Source: Pseudomonadota bacterium (lineage in GTDB: Bacteria > Desulfobacterota > Desulfarculia > Desulfarculales > Desulfarculaceae). Taken from it: a stretch of DNA of 64,000 nucleotides. The position numbers were made by a program, and so were the translations under genes. Positions 44,141 through 52,506 of this stretch are shown piece by piece. The first letter of the stretch is position 1. Every line of letters begins with the position of its first letter. A model generated the notes under the pieces. It saw only the letters and a list, made by a program, of their open reading frames with translations. It was not told the origin of the DNA and made no database searches. The stretch lies in NCBI GenBank assembly GCA_018896025.1, contig JAHIND010000008.1, positions 1-64,000 on the forward strand. Reading direction: 5' to 3'.

Positions 44141-45099
44141 CTGGAATCATCCTTGCCGCGTTTCAAATGCTCGGACACGAATCCCATGATGCCTCCGGGC
44201 AGGTACATGATCAGGAGCATCAACAACAGGCCGTACCAAAACATCCAGTACTCGGTGAAACCGGTTATCCATTCCTTGATGAACACGAAGATGACCGCCC
44301 CGGCGATGGGCCCGAAGAAAAAGTACATGCCGCCCAAGAGGGAGATCATGAGCGGCTCCGCCGAGTGGGACCAATGCAGCAACTCCGGGGTCACGATCCC
44401 CTGGAAGGGCGCAAACAGGGCCCCGGCCACCCCGCCGAAGGTTCCCGCGATCACGAAAGAGGCCAGGCGGTAGTTGCGCACTTGGAGCCCCAGGAACTCG
44501 GTGCGCTCGGAGTTGTCGCGGATGGCTTGCAACACCTCGCCCAGGGGCGAGCGTATGATCAGGTACAGCAGGGCCAGGGACACCATGACCACCAACAATA
44601 CGAAATGGTAGTAGGCATCCGGCCCATTGATGTTGAAAAACAGGAATGGCTTTTTGGGTATGCCCACTATGCCGTCGTCCCCGCCGGTGAGGCTGGTCCA
44701 CTTGTAGACCACCACAAAGAAAATTTGCGAGAAGGCCAGGGTGAGGATGGCGAAGTAGAAACCGCGCAGGCGCATGCAGAACAGGCCGATGATCAGGGCG
44801 GCCAGAGCGCTCATGCCCACGCTGATGAAAAACGAGGCCGCGAAGGGCAGGCTGGTGCCTTTGATCAAAAGAGACACCGCGTAGGCGCTGGAGCCGAAGA
44901 AGGCCACCTGGCCGAATGACAAAAGGCCGGTGAAGCCCAACAGCACGTTGGTGCTCACCGCGAAAAGGCTGACGATCAATATCTCGGTGATGAGGTAAAC
45001 GTAGAAGGTGGGCAAAAATAACGGTGCGGCCCAAAGAACAATCAAGCTGGCAAAAAACCAGATGATGGGGTTTTTCAAATTTTGGGGTTTCGGTGGCAT
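44137..45099 (-). CDS. livM: branched-chain amino acid type ABC transporter permease LivM
   Basis: 320 residues with eight to ten membrane segments. STNVLLGFTGLLSFGQVAFFG is the LivM signature near residue 45, and LVVYLIIRSPLGEVLQAIRDN-like LLYLIIRSPLGEVLQAIRDN is the coupling region that contacts the ATPases. It pairs with LivH to make the channel. Substrates of such systems go beyond amino acids and include aromatic and other carboxylates. Confidence 0.93.
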   Translation of the reverse strand: MPPKPQNLKNPIIWFFASLIVLWAAPLFLPTFYVYLITEILIVSLFAVSTNVLLGFTGLLSFGQVAFFGSSAYAVSLLIKGTSLPFAASFFISVGMSALAALIIGLFCMRLRGFYFAILTLAFSQIFFVVVYKWTSLTGGDDGIVGIPKKPFLFFNINGPDAYYHFVLLVVMVSLALLYLIIRSPLGEVLQAIRDNSERTEFLGLQVRNYRLASFVIAGTFGGVAGALFAPFQGIVTPELLHWSHSAEPLMISLLGGMYFFFGPIAGAVIFVFIKEWITGFTEYWMFWYGLLLMLLIMYLPGGIMGFVSEHLKRGKDDSR

Positions 45100-45118
45100 G
45101 AGCAGCAGCTTTATCCCG

Positions 45119-45991
45119 TTATTTTGTTCTGAATAAACCTTCAGGCTTGGTCAGGAGAACCACGATCACCAGGATGTAGGTGAAGGCCATGGCGAAGCTG
45201 GGGAAGAAGACCACCCCAAAGGTGTTGAGCTCCCCCACCAGGATGGAGGCGATGAAAGCGCCCTTCAGGCTACCCACGCCCCCCACGATCACGATGGCGA
45301 AAATGGTGATGATCACGGTCTCGCCCATGCCCACGCTGACCGCCTTGAGCGGACCGGCCAAGCCGCCCCCCAGCCCGGCCAGGACGGAGCCCAAAATAAA
45401 GACCAGGGTGAACAGCCTGGGTACGTTTATGCCCAGGGCGCTGAGCATCTCCTTGTTGGCGGTGCCCGCCTGCACCAGCTTGCCCAGCCTCGTCTTGTAC
45501 AGCCCCAGCCAGAGCAGATAGGCCACCACCAGGCCGCACGCGATGATGAAAATGGAATAGACCGGCATTTCCCGGTCCCCGGGGAGAGTGATGGAGCCGT
45601 CCATCAGCTTGGGTATGGCGATGCTTAGAAAATCGGTGCCCGCGAAATATTTGGTGGCGTCGTCGAGAATCAGAATGAAGCTGAAGGTCATCAACAACTG
45701 CAGGGCGTGCGACCTCTCGTAGATCTTGCGCAAGGGGACGTATTCCAGGAAAGCCCCGATAAGCCCCACCGAGACCACCGCCAGGACGAGCGCTATGCCG
45801 AAAGACACCCCCGGCAGACTGTGCAGGAAAAAGTAGGTGAAATAGGCGCCCAGCATATACAGGGCGCCGTGGGCGAAGTTGGGGATGTTCAGCAGACCAA
45901 AAATAATGGTGAGGCCCGACGCTATCAAAAACAGCAGCATGCTGTAGGATAGGCCGATGATCAGCTGATATATGAAGTAGGAAAATTCCAT
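45119..45991 (-). CDS. livH: branched-chain amino acid type ABC transporter permease LivH
   Basis: 290 residues, about eight membrane segments. ASGLTIIFGLLNIPNFAHGA is the LivH signature near residue 28; the cytoplasmic coupling loop reads TRLGKLVQAGTANKEMLSA. Located 19 bp before livM, and 100 bp after the binding-protein gene with a stem-loop between. Confidence 0.93.
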   Translation of the reverse strand: MEFSYFIYQLIIGLSYSMLLFLIASGLTIIFGLLNIPNFAHGALYMLGAYFTYFFLHSLPGVSFGIALVLAVVSVGLIGAFLEYVPLRKIYERSHALQLLMTFSFILILDDATKYFAGTDFLSIAIPKLMDGSITLPGDREMPVYSIFIIACGLVVAYLLWLGLYKTRLGKLVQAGTANKEMLSALGINVPRLFTLVFILGSVLAGLGGGLAGPLKAVSVGMGETVIITIFAIVIVGGVGSLKGAFIASILVGELNTFGVVFFPSFAMAFTYILVIVVLLTKPEGLFRTK

Positions 45992-46045
45992 GCGTCTGTT
46001 CTATCTTCCGAAGTACAGATGCCTACTGTTTGAGGGCAGGTTTTG

Positions 46046-46073
46046 CGCCCCCAGGGAAAAATCCCTGGGGGCG
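46046..46073 (-). other. stem-loop between binding-protein and permease genes
   Basis: Perfect 12-bp stem CGCCCCCAGGGA / TCCCTGGGGGCG with an AAAA loop, 20 bp after the binding-protein stop. There is no T run on the minus strand after it, so rather than a full stop it may protect the upstream mRNA and lower permease expression, as is common between binding-protein and permease genes. Confidence 0.6.
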
Positions 46074-46092
46074 ATTTGTCGATAATGGGGAT

Positions 46093-47355
46093 TTAGGGCT
46101 TGGCCATCTTGCAACCGGTTTGGCTCAACGGCATGGCGATCTCTTTGCCCGGCACCGTGAAGTAGGTCTTGGGGTCGTAGACCCAGAAGGGGTACTTGGG
46201 GTCGTGATGGAATTTGCCCAGCAACACCACTTCGTCGATGCCGCTGTGGTCCTCGGGCCGAATCCACTTTTTGCCCTCGGGCACCTCGAACTCCAGACCC
46301 TCCAGGGCCGCGATCACCTTGGGGGTGTCGGTGGTCCCGGCCTTTTCTATGGCCAGTTTCAAGGCCACGACCGAAGCGAAGCACTCCGCCCCAGTGTCGG
46401 CCGCGGGATATCCACCGAACTTCTTCTGGTACATGCTGATGTACTGGCGGTTCAGCTCGCTATCCCGGTAGAAGGGGTAGTAGCGGGCTTCTCCCCAGAA
46501 TGGCACCATCTCGTTGCCCAAGCCAATGGAGGTCGCCACGGCGGTAGTGTTGTTGACGAACGCCTTGACCTTGTCGAAAAATCCGAAGGGCTTGGCCTGC
46601 TTGACGAAGTTGATAAGGTCTCCGGTCCACAAGGAGGTGAACACTCCGTCAGCCTTGGACTCCAGCAGGGCGGTGATGTATGGCTTGTAGTCCTGGCAGC
46701 CAAAGGGTGAAAACGACTCTTTGACATATTCCACCGGATGGTTTTTATCCTTCATGCCCTGTTTGAAAAAGTCCCAGGATTCGCGGCCAAAGACGTAGTC
46801 GGGATTGATCCCGGCCCACTTCTTAACTGTAGGGGCGTTGGCCACCATGCAATAGGCGCTGGCCTTGGAGGCCATGCAGGTGGACTCGCCGATCCTGAAG
46901 ACGTAGGGGCTGCAGTTGGCGCCGGTGTACTTGTCGCTCATGGAAGTGGAGATGAATATTTTCTTGAACTCGTTGGCCAGGGGCACGCAGGCCAGGCCCA
47001 CGCCGCTGGAGTTGGTGCCGAAGACAAAGTCCACCTTGTCCTCCAGGACCAGCTTCCTGAACTTGCGCACGCCCACGCTGGGCTTCACCTGGTCGTCTTC
47101 CTGCACCAACTCGAGCTTGCGCCCCATGATGCCGCCCGCCTGGTTGATGATGTCCTGGGCGATCTGAGCGGCGCGCATGGCCGGTACGCCCTGGCTGGCC
47201 ATGATGCCAGAGGTGGTGTTGAGTTGGCCGAACTTGATGGGCTTGTTGGCGGCCCTCAGCAGTGTGGGCACCCCGAAGGTGGCCGCGCCTGCAACCAGGG
47301 CGCCGCTGCCCACCACTTTCACAAATTCCCTACGCGTGATTTGTTTCTTCGCCAT
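46093..47355 (-). CDS. livK: branched-chain amino acid type ABC transporter substrate-binding protein (Tat-exported)
   Basis: 420 residues. The N-terminus KKQITRREFVKVVGSGALVA carries a twin-arginine motif followed by a hydrophobic stretch and ALA-like cleavage region, so export by the Tat route is likely; this is unusual compared with Sec-exported LivJ/K of enterics. The mature protein has KFGQLNTTSGIMASQG, AQIAQDIINQAGGIMGRKLE and VDFVFGTNSSG, the periplasmic-binding type I fold. Given the ligase and hydrolase genes that follow, the ligand may be an aromatic or other carboxylate rather than an amino acid. Confidence 0.9.
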   Translation of the reverse strand: MAKKQITRREFVKVVGSGALVAGAATFGVPTLLRAANKPIKFGQLNTTSGIMASQGVPAMRAAQIAQDIINQAGGIMGRKLELVQEDDQVKPSVGVRKFRKLVLEDKVDFVFGTNSSGVGLACVPLANEFKKIFISTSMSDKYTGANCSPYVFRIGESTCMASKASAYCMVANAPTVKKWAGINPDYVFGRESWDFFKQGMKDKNHPVEYVKESFSPFGCQDYKPYITALLESKADGVFTSLWTGDLINFVKQAKPFGFFDKVKAFVNNTTAVATSIGLGNEMVPFWGEARYYPFYRDSELNRQYISMYQKKFGGYPAADTGAECFASVVALKLAIEKAGTTDTPKVIAALEGLEFEVPEGKKWIRPEDHSGIDEVVLLGKFHHDPKYPFWVYDPKTYFTVPGKEIAMPLSQTGCKMAKP

Positions 47356-47420
47356 CTTTCCCTCCCTTGGAAATAAGATCAGGATTTGCTGGCTTGATCG
47401 TGCTCACATCTTTTACTTGC

Positions 47421-48164
47421 TCAGGAGATAACTTTTTGTTTGATGATGTCAGGATCATGCAAAGCCAGGATTCTATCGGCACGGCTTCTGAGCCGTATCA
47501 TGCTTTCGTAGGCGTCGCGGGCGTTCAAAAGAATGCCCGGCAATAGGGTGTGGTCGTCGCCGACCATGGGGTGCCCCGCTTGGGGATAAAAATTATCCTG
47601 GCAGGTGCACATGCCGGCGATGGCCACGATCCCGCTCCTGGTCTCCACCAACAGCGACTGCCCACCCGCCGCGTGGCCGGGCGCCGGCAAGAGGGTGAGG
47701 CCGGGCTCGATCTCGTATTCGCCCTCGATAAGATGCAGGTTGGCCCCTTCCCAAAGGGACGGGCGGTAGATGCCCGCAAAGGGCGCGGGGTCCATGGCGA
47801 AGTCGTACTCCGCCTTTTGCACCAGCACCTCGGCGTTGACGCAACGCTTGAGGTTGTGGACGTGGTCGAAGTGCAGGTGGGTCTGGACCACGATGTCCAC
47901 CTGCTCCGGGGTGATGCCCACCGAGGCCAGGGCCTGGTCGAAGGTTTGCAGGTGGGTGACCTGGGCATCCTTGAAGGCGGGATGGTAGGTGGGATAGTCC
48001 CAGCTCTCTATGCCGGTGTCTACGATGATGTTCTTGGAGGCTCCCCGGATGAACCACACCACGAAGGGGCGGATGACGCTCTGACCATAGTTGGTCATGT
48101 AGGTCATGTAGCCCTTTTCCGCCTGGTAATAGCACAGGCTCAAGGGCACTATTTCATACGACAT
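47421..48164 (-). CDS. MBL-fold hydrolase, N-acyl homoserine lactonase-like, with an altered metal site
   Basis: 247 residues. The first metal motif is intact, THLHFDH (about residues 106-112), and LLPAPGHAAGGQS gives the next His. Where the bridging Asp is normally found (GD) the sequence reads AIAGMCTCQDNF, so that residue is not in its usual place; a late His is present in LALHDPD. It may bind a single metal or use a different residue. It lies between the paaK-like gene and the importer, so lactone or thioester hydrolysis in the same pathway is possible. Confidence 0.78.
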   Translation of the reverse strand: MSYEIVPLSLCYYQAEKGYMTYMTNYGQSVIRPFVVWFIRGASKNIIVDTGIESWDYPTYHPAFKDAQVTHLQTFDQALASVGITPEQVDIVVQTHLHFDHVHNLKRCVNAEVLVQKAEYDFAMDPAPFAGIYRPSLWEGANLHLIEGEYEIEPGLTLLPAPGHAAGGQSLLVETRSGIVAIAGMCTCQDNFYPQAGHPMVGDDHTLLPGILLNARDAYESMIRLRSRADRILALHDPDIIKQKVIS

Positions 48165-48182
48165 GGCTGCCTACTCGTCCGT

Positions 48183-49550
48183 TTATTCGTAGTTCTTTTC
48201 GAACAAAGGGGTCTTGCGGGTGGATTTCTCCAGGCTGCCCGGCTCGGTCCAGATGATGACCGGCCGTATCTTGAGCTGATCGTGGGTGGCCCGGACGATC
48301 CGCTCGGCCAGGGCGTCCAGGTCGTCGTCGCTCACCGAGGCCGAACGCTCCAGCTTGAGTTTTAAGGGCGGCACCACGCGCGGCGGCTTGGTGTCCAAGA
48401 CCACGCGCATCTCCCCGGTAACCTCCGGGGTGAAGGTCTCCACGATCTGCTTGATGGCCGCGGGATAGAGGTTGACTCCCTTGACCACCAGCATGTCGTC
48501 CGCTCGCCCGATGAGCTTGGCCCGGTGGCCGGGGAAGCCGCAATGGGGGCAGGGCTCGGTATAAAGCTCAACAATGTCGCCGGTGGCGTACTTGACCAAG
48601 GGGGCGGCCTGACGCTTGAGCGAGGTAACCACCATCTCCCCCACCGCGCCGTTTTCGATGCGTATGGGCTGCTTGGTGTCCGGGTCCACCAGGTCGTGGA
48701 AAGCGGTGCAAAGGTCCGGGGCCACCGCGTGCATGCCCGGATACTCGGGGGATCCGCAGGTGATGGCGATGGCGTGGGCCGCGGGCGCCCAATAATCGTA
48801 CACCGGGCAGCCGTAGGCCCGCTCCAGGCGTTGGCGCACCTCGGGAATGCTCACCCCAACCTCGCCGGTGACGAACACGCCCTTGAAGTGCAGATCGCCC
48901 ACCTCCATGCCGATGATACTCTTGGCCTTGCCGATCAGGTATTCCGAGAGGGAGACAGTGGTGGCCATGAACTTGGGGCGGGTCTGGGCGGCGAAGCGCA
49001 GCATCATCTCCGACCCGGCCCGGGCGTCCACGTCGATGGGCACCCCGCCCACGCTGCGCAGCCCAAACAGGGAGATGGTGGTGGCGTAGATGCCCAGGGC
49101 GAAGATGAAAAGCACCCGGTCGCCGTACTCCAGGCCGTTCATCACGAAGCGGTGGCCCAGGGCTGGGGCGAAGTTGGCGATGTCGTCCCTGGTCAGGGAA
49201 TAGGTGAAGGTGGGGACCCCGGTGGTGCCCGAGGTGGTGCCGGTCATGTAGATGTCCCTGGGGTCGGCGCACAGGTGGGTGCCGAAGGGATGGCCGAAGC
49301 GCTCCAGGGACTCCAGGGAGTTGAGGCGCTCCTGCTCCTTGTTCATGAAGATGGGCAGCGCGTGCAGATCATCCATGGTCTTGATGTCACGGGGATCCGC
49401 GCCGCACTCCTGGAATTTTTTGCGATAAAAGTCCGAGTTTTCGTGACAGTAGGCAAGCTGTGACCGGAGACGTTGCTCCTGATATTCGCGAATACCTTCG
49501 GGAGACAAGGAATCCAGGTCCGGATTGGCAAAATATCTTGGCACGGTCAT
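48183..49550 (-). CDS. phenylacetate-CoA ligase family enzyme (PaaK-like)
   Basis: 455 residues with AAAGGA before the ATG. Motifs: QLAYCHENSDFYRKKFQECG, ATP loop MTGTTSGTTGVPTFTYS (about residue 95), VYDYWAPAAHAIAI, LVKYATGDIVELYTEPCPHC, FPGHRAKLIGRADDMLVVKG and VNLYPAAIKQIVE. These are the PaaK-type features. It makes an acyl-CoA (often aromatic) from acid, ATP and CoA. As first gene of the unit with an MBL hydrolase and a Liv-type importer, it suggests uptake and activation of an aromatic or arylalkanoic acid. Confidence 0.9.
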   Translation of the reverse strand: MTVPRYFANPDLDSLSPEGIREYQEQRLRSQLAYCHENSDFYRKKFQECGADPRDIKTMDDLHALPIFMNKEQERLNSLESLERFGHPFGTHLCADPRDIYMTGTTSGTTGVPTFTYSLTRDDIANFAPALGHRFVMNGLEYGDRVLFIFALGIYATTISLFGLRSVGGVPIDVDARAGSEMMLRFAAQTRPKFMATTVSLSEYLIGKAKSIIGMEVGDLHFKGVFVTGEVGVSIPEVRQRLERAYGCPVYDYWAPAAHAIAITCGSPEYPGMHAVAPDLCTAFHDLVDPDTKQPIRIENGAVGEMVVTSLKRQAAPLVKYATGDIVELYTEPCPHCGFPGHRAKLIGRADDMLVVKGVNLYPAAIKQIVETFTPEVTGEMRVVLDTKPPRVVPPLKLKLERSASVSDDDLDALAERIVRATHDQLKIRPVIIWTEPGSLEKSTRKTPLFEKNYE

Positions 49551-49750
49551 GTCCTTTCAATTTCGCTTTTTATTCTTCAAGGCCAAGAGCGGTAATATAA
49601 TGCTGTGTGCTCGGTAGTATACAATCCGGTATATATTTAATGGCCGAAGCAAGTCAATAGATATTTTCGAGCAAGGGCGGGTGGGGAGTGTGCGGCGGTC
49701 AGAGGTGCTTATGCCTGGGCCAACCGGCAACGGCATGCGAAATTGGATAG

Positions 49751-50004
49751 TTACTCGAGCCGCCAGAGGGGAGGGCGCTTTTGGGTAAAGGCCTGCCTGG
49801 CCTCCTGGGGGGCCTGGGGCTCCACACCGGGGTGGTCCGTGCTCCAGCGAGGCCATGGCCCTCGCGAACAATCCCTCCTCCGGTGTGGCTGTGGACGGAC
49901 CCAAGCCCAGGCGGCAGCTCGCCTTCAACTTGGCCCTCCAGCCCATGGGTTTTCTGGTATAGAGGCAAGTGCGCGGTAGCCAAGCGTCGGCCGGGGGGCA
50001 AGCG
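49751..50004 (-). pseudogene. frameshifted C-terminal relic of an enoyl-CoA hydratase/isomerase
   Basis: Two adjacent minus-strand frames together resemble the C-terminal third of crotonase-family proteins. The first reads PADAWLPRTCLYTRKPMGWR, then AKLKASCRLGLG and EEGLFARAMAS; the second reads TDHPGVEPQAPQEARQAFTQ and then KRPPLWRLE before a stop at 49751. The switch between frames falls near 49845. The N-terminal two thirds, including the oxyanion-hole region, are missing. The rest of the gap (49551-49750 and 50005-50075) shows no gene; its AT-rich part near 49600-49660 probably holds the ligase promoter. Confidence 0.5.
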
Positions 50005-50075
50005 TGTGGCGATGCCCGCCTGGTGCGATAGCATAAGTAGGCCACTGCCCACATCCCGGCGAATAAGAGGTAACG

Positions 50076-50900
50076 ATGACGCCTGAACAGCGGTACCTGG
50101 AGCTTTTAAAAAAGACCCTGGCCTTTACCCTGTGGCCCGAGCCCCCCGTTCCCATCGAAACTTTCGACTACCACCGCTCCCCCTTCAAGCGGAAGATGGC
50201 CTCCCTGCTCTCCCGGCTTCTGGCGCACTGGCGGCTTCGCCTGGTCAGGGAGCATTCCTATGGGAACGAGCAAAGGGAAGAGGGAAAAATTTGGCCCCTG
50301 TACGCCCAGACCATGGTCGGCCTTAAACGCCTGGACAACCTTCAGTACTGCGTGGAAATCGTGCTCAGGGACGGCGTCGACGGCGACCTCATCGAAACCG
50401 GGGTGTGGCGGGGTGGGTCCTGCATTTTCATGCGGGGCATCCTGGCCGCCTATGGCGACACGACCCGCAAGGTCTATGTGGCTGATTCCTTCGAAGGCCT
50501 GCCTGCTCCGGACCCCGGCAAGTATCCCGCCGACCAGTCGGACCGGCTTTACCAGGTTAAATACCTGGCGGTCTCTCAAGCCGAGGTGGAAGCCAACTTC
50601 GCCAAATACGGCCTGCTGGATGAGCAGGTGGTTTTTCTAAAGGGGTGGTTCAAGGACACCCTTCCCCGGGCGGAGGTGCAAAAGCTGGCCGTCCTGCGCC
50701 TGGACGGCGACATGTACGAGTCCACCATGGACGCCCTCGGCAACCTGTATCCCAAGTTGTCCCCAGGCGGGTTCTGCATCATCGACGATTACGCCCTCAC
50801 CGGCTGCTGCGCGGCGGTGGACGACTTCAGGGCGTCGGAGGGCATAAGCGAGGAGATGCAGGCGGTGGACTGGACCGGTGTCTATTGGAGGAAGGGGTAG
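50076..50900 (+). CDS. TylF/MycF-type O-methyltransferase
   Basis: 274 residues with AGAGGT before the ATG. RDGVDGDLIETGVWRGGSCI is the SAM-binding region of the macrocin-O-methyltransferase family, followed by KVYVADSFEGLPAPDPGKYP, VVFLKGWFKDTLPRA, LAVLRLDGDMYESTMDALGN and GGFCIIDDY with the metal-binding acidic residues. Such enzymes methylate sugar hydroxyls. It is a lone plus-strand gene and is convergent with gcvPB; a link to the rhamnose-containing glycan is possible. Confidence 0.88.
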   Translation: MTPEQRYLELLKKTLAFTLWPEPPVPIETFDYHRSPFKRKMASLLSRLLAHWRLRLVREHSYGNEQREEGKIWPLYAQTMVGLKRLDNLQYCVEIVLRDGVDGDLIETGVWRGGSCIFMRGILAAYGDTTRKVYVADSFEGLPAPDPGKYPADQSDRLYQVKYLAVSQAEVEANFAKYGLLDEQVVFLKGWFKDTLPRAEVQKLAVLRLDGDMYESTMDALGNLYPKLSPGGFCIIDDYALTGCCAAVDDFRASEGISEEMQAVDWTGVYWRKG

Positions 50901-50949
50901 GGCTCTCAGAGTCGAAAAGCCCCGCCTACCCAGGCATGAGCCGGTTACC

Positions 50950-50998
50950 AAAAAAGAGCGGCGCCCAGTCCCTGGTTTGCCCAGGCTGAGCGCCGCCC
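50950..50998 (-). terminator. Rho-independent terminator of the gcv operon
   Basis: On the minus strand a stem built from GGGCGGCGCTCAG and TGGGCGCCGC, with an internal CCTGGGC/GCCAGGG-like hairpin, is followed by TCTTTTTT. It lies about 30 bp beyond the gcvPB stop and may also slow transcription from the convergent methyltransferase gene. Confidence 0.75.
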
Positions 50999-51030
50999 GT
51001 CATTTATGGCCGGTACTTCCGAGGGAGTTA

Positions 51031-52506
51031 CTACGCCTCCGCTTCCTCTAGCGGCTCTTGCAGCACCGGATGGCGCGCCGCGGTCACCTCGTCCAGACGG
51101 CCCACCGGCGTGGTAATCGGCGAGGCGTGCAAGGCCTCCGGGTCGGCCGCCGCCTTGTCGGCGATGCGCCCCATGGCCGCCACCAAGGCGTCCAGGTTTT
51201 CCAGGGACTCGGTCTCGGTGGGCTCGACCATCATGGCCTCCTTGACCACCAGCGGGAAGTATATCGTGGGCGGATGGAAGCCCTCGTCGATGAGCGCCTT
51301 GGCCACGTCCAGGGCGGAGACGCCGTGCCGGGCCACCTTGTCCTCGGCGCTGAACACCACCTCGTGCATGCAGGGCCGGTCAAAAGCCACCTGCCACTTG
51401 TCGCCCAGCTTGACCCGCAGATAGTTGGCCGCCAGCACCGCGTCCTGGCTGACCTCCTTGAGCCCCTCGCCGCCCAGGGCCAGGATGTAGGCGAAGGCCT
51501 TGAGGCACACCCCGAAGTTGCCGTAGAAGGGGGCCACGTAGCCGATGGACTTGGAGTGATCGTAGTCCAGGAACAGGGTGCCATCGCCGCGCATGTCCAC
51601 CCTGGAGATGGGCAGGTAGTCCCGGAGGTGCTCCACCACCCCCACCGGCCCGGCTCCCGGCCCGCCGCCGCCGTGGGGCGTGCCGAAGGTCTTGTGCAGG
51701 TTAAGGTGCACGATGTCGAAGCCCAGGTCCGCGGGCTTGGCGTAGCCCATGATGGCGTTGAGGTTGGCCCCGTCGTAATACATCAGGGCGTCGGCCTGGT
51801 GGGCCGCCTCGGCGATCTCGGCGATGTAGGGGTTGAACAGGCCCACGGTGTTGGGGTTGGTCATCATCACCCCGGCCACCTGGTCGTTCAGCATCTCCTT
51901 AAAGGCCGTGGGGTCCATGACCCCGTTCTTGGAGGGCACGGTCACCACCTGGTAGCCCGCGATGGCCGCCGAGGCCGGGTTGGTGCCGTGGGCCGAGTCG
52001 GGCACCAGCACCAGTGACTTCTGATTGCCCTTGTCGTGGTGGTAGGCGGCCATGAGCATGATGCCGGTAAGCTCGCCGTGGGCCCCGGCCAGGGGCTGCA
52101 TGGTGAAGGCATCCATGCCGGTTATTTGCTTGAGAAGCTGCTCCAGCTCGTAGATCACCCGGAGCGCCCCCTGGGCCAACAGGCCGCCTCGGCGCAGCTG
52201 GGGCAGCAGGGGATGCAGGCCCGCGAAGCCGGGCAGGCGGGCGGCCACTTCGGTGAACTTGGGGTTGTACTTCATGGTGCACGAGCCCAGGGGATAGGTC
52301 CCCACGTCCACCCCGAAGTTCATGCGCGAAAGCAGGGTGTAGTGGCGCACCAGATCAATCTCGGCCACCTCGGGTAGCTCAGCGGGCTCGCTGCGCCGCA
52401 GCTCCGGCGGGAGCTGGCTCATTTGGCAGAAGCGCTCATCCACCCGGGAGCAGGGCAAAGAGGCCGCCCGGCGTCCGGGACGGCTTTTGGCGAATATGGT
52501 TTTCAC
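51031..52506 (-). CDS. gcvPB: glycine dehydrogenase (decarboxylating), subunit 2
   Basis: 491 residues from a GTG that shares GTGA with the gcvPA stop. MNFGVDVGTYPLGSCTMKYN, GAHGELTGIMLMAAYH, PDSAHGTNPASA and the PLP-lysine region HLNLHKTFGTPHGGGGPGAG are intact. With GcvPA it forms the P-protein that decarboxylates glycine and loads the lipoyl arm of GcvH. Two-subunit P-proteins are usual in Firmicutes, archaea and many Desulfobacterota. Confidence 0.96.
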   Translation of the reverse strand: MKTIFAKSRPGRRAASLPCSRVDERFCQMSQLPPELRRSEPAELPEVAEIDLVRHYTLLSRMNFGVDVGTYPLGSCTMKYNPKFTEVAARLPGFAGLHPLLPQLRRGGLLAQGALRVIYELEQLLKQITGMDAFTMQPLAGAHGELTGIMLMAAYHHDKGNQKSLVLVPDSAHGTNPASAAIAGYQVVTVPSKNGVMDPTAFKEMLNDQVAGVMMTNPNTVGLFNPYIAEIAEAAHQADALMYYDGANLNAIMGYAKPADLGFDIVHLNLHKTFGTPHGGGGPGAGPVGVVEHLRDYLPISRVDMRGDGTLFLDYDHSKSIGYVAPFYGNFGVCLKAFAYILALGGEGLKEVSQDAVLAANYLRVKLGDKWQVAFDRPCMHEVVFSAEDKVARHGVSALDVAKALIDEGFHPPTIYFPLVVKEAMMVEPTETESLENLDALVAAMGRIADKAAADPEALHASPITTPVGRLDEVTAARHPVLQEPLEEAEA

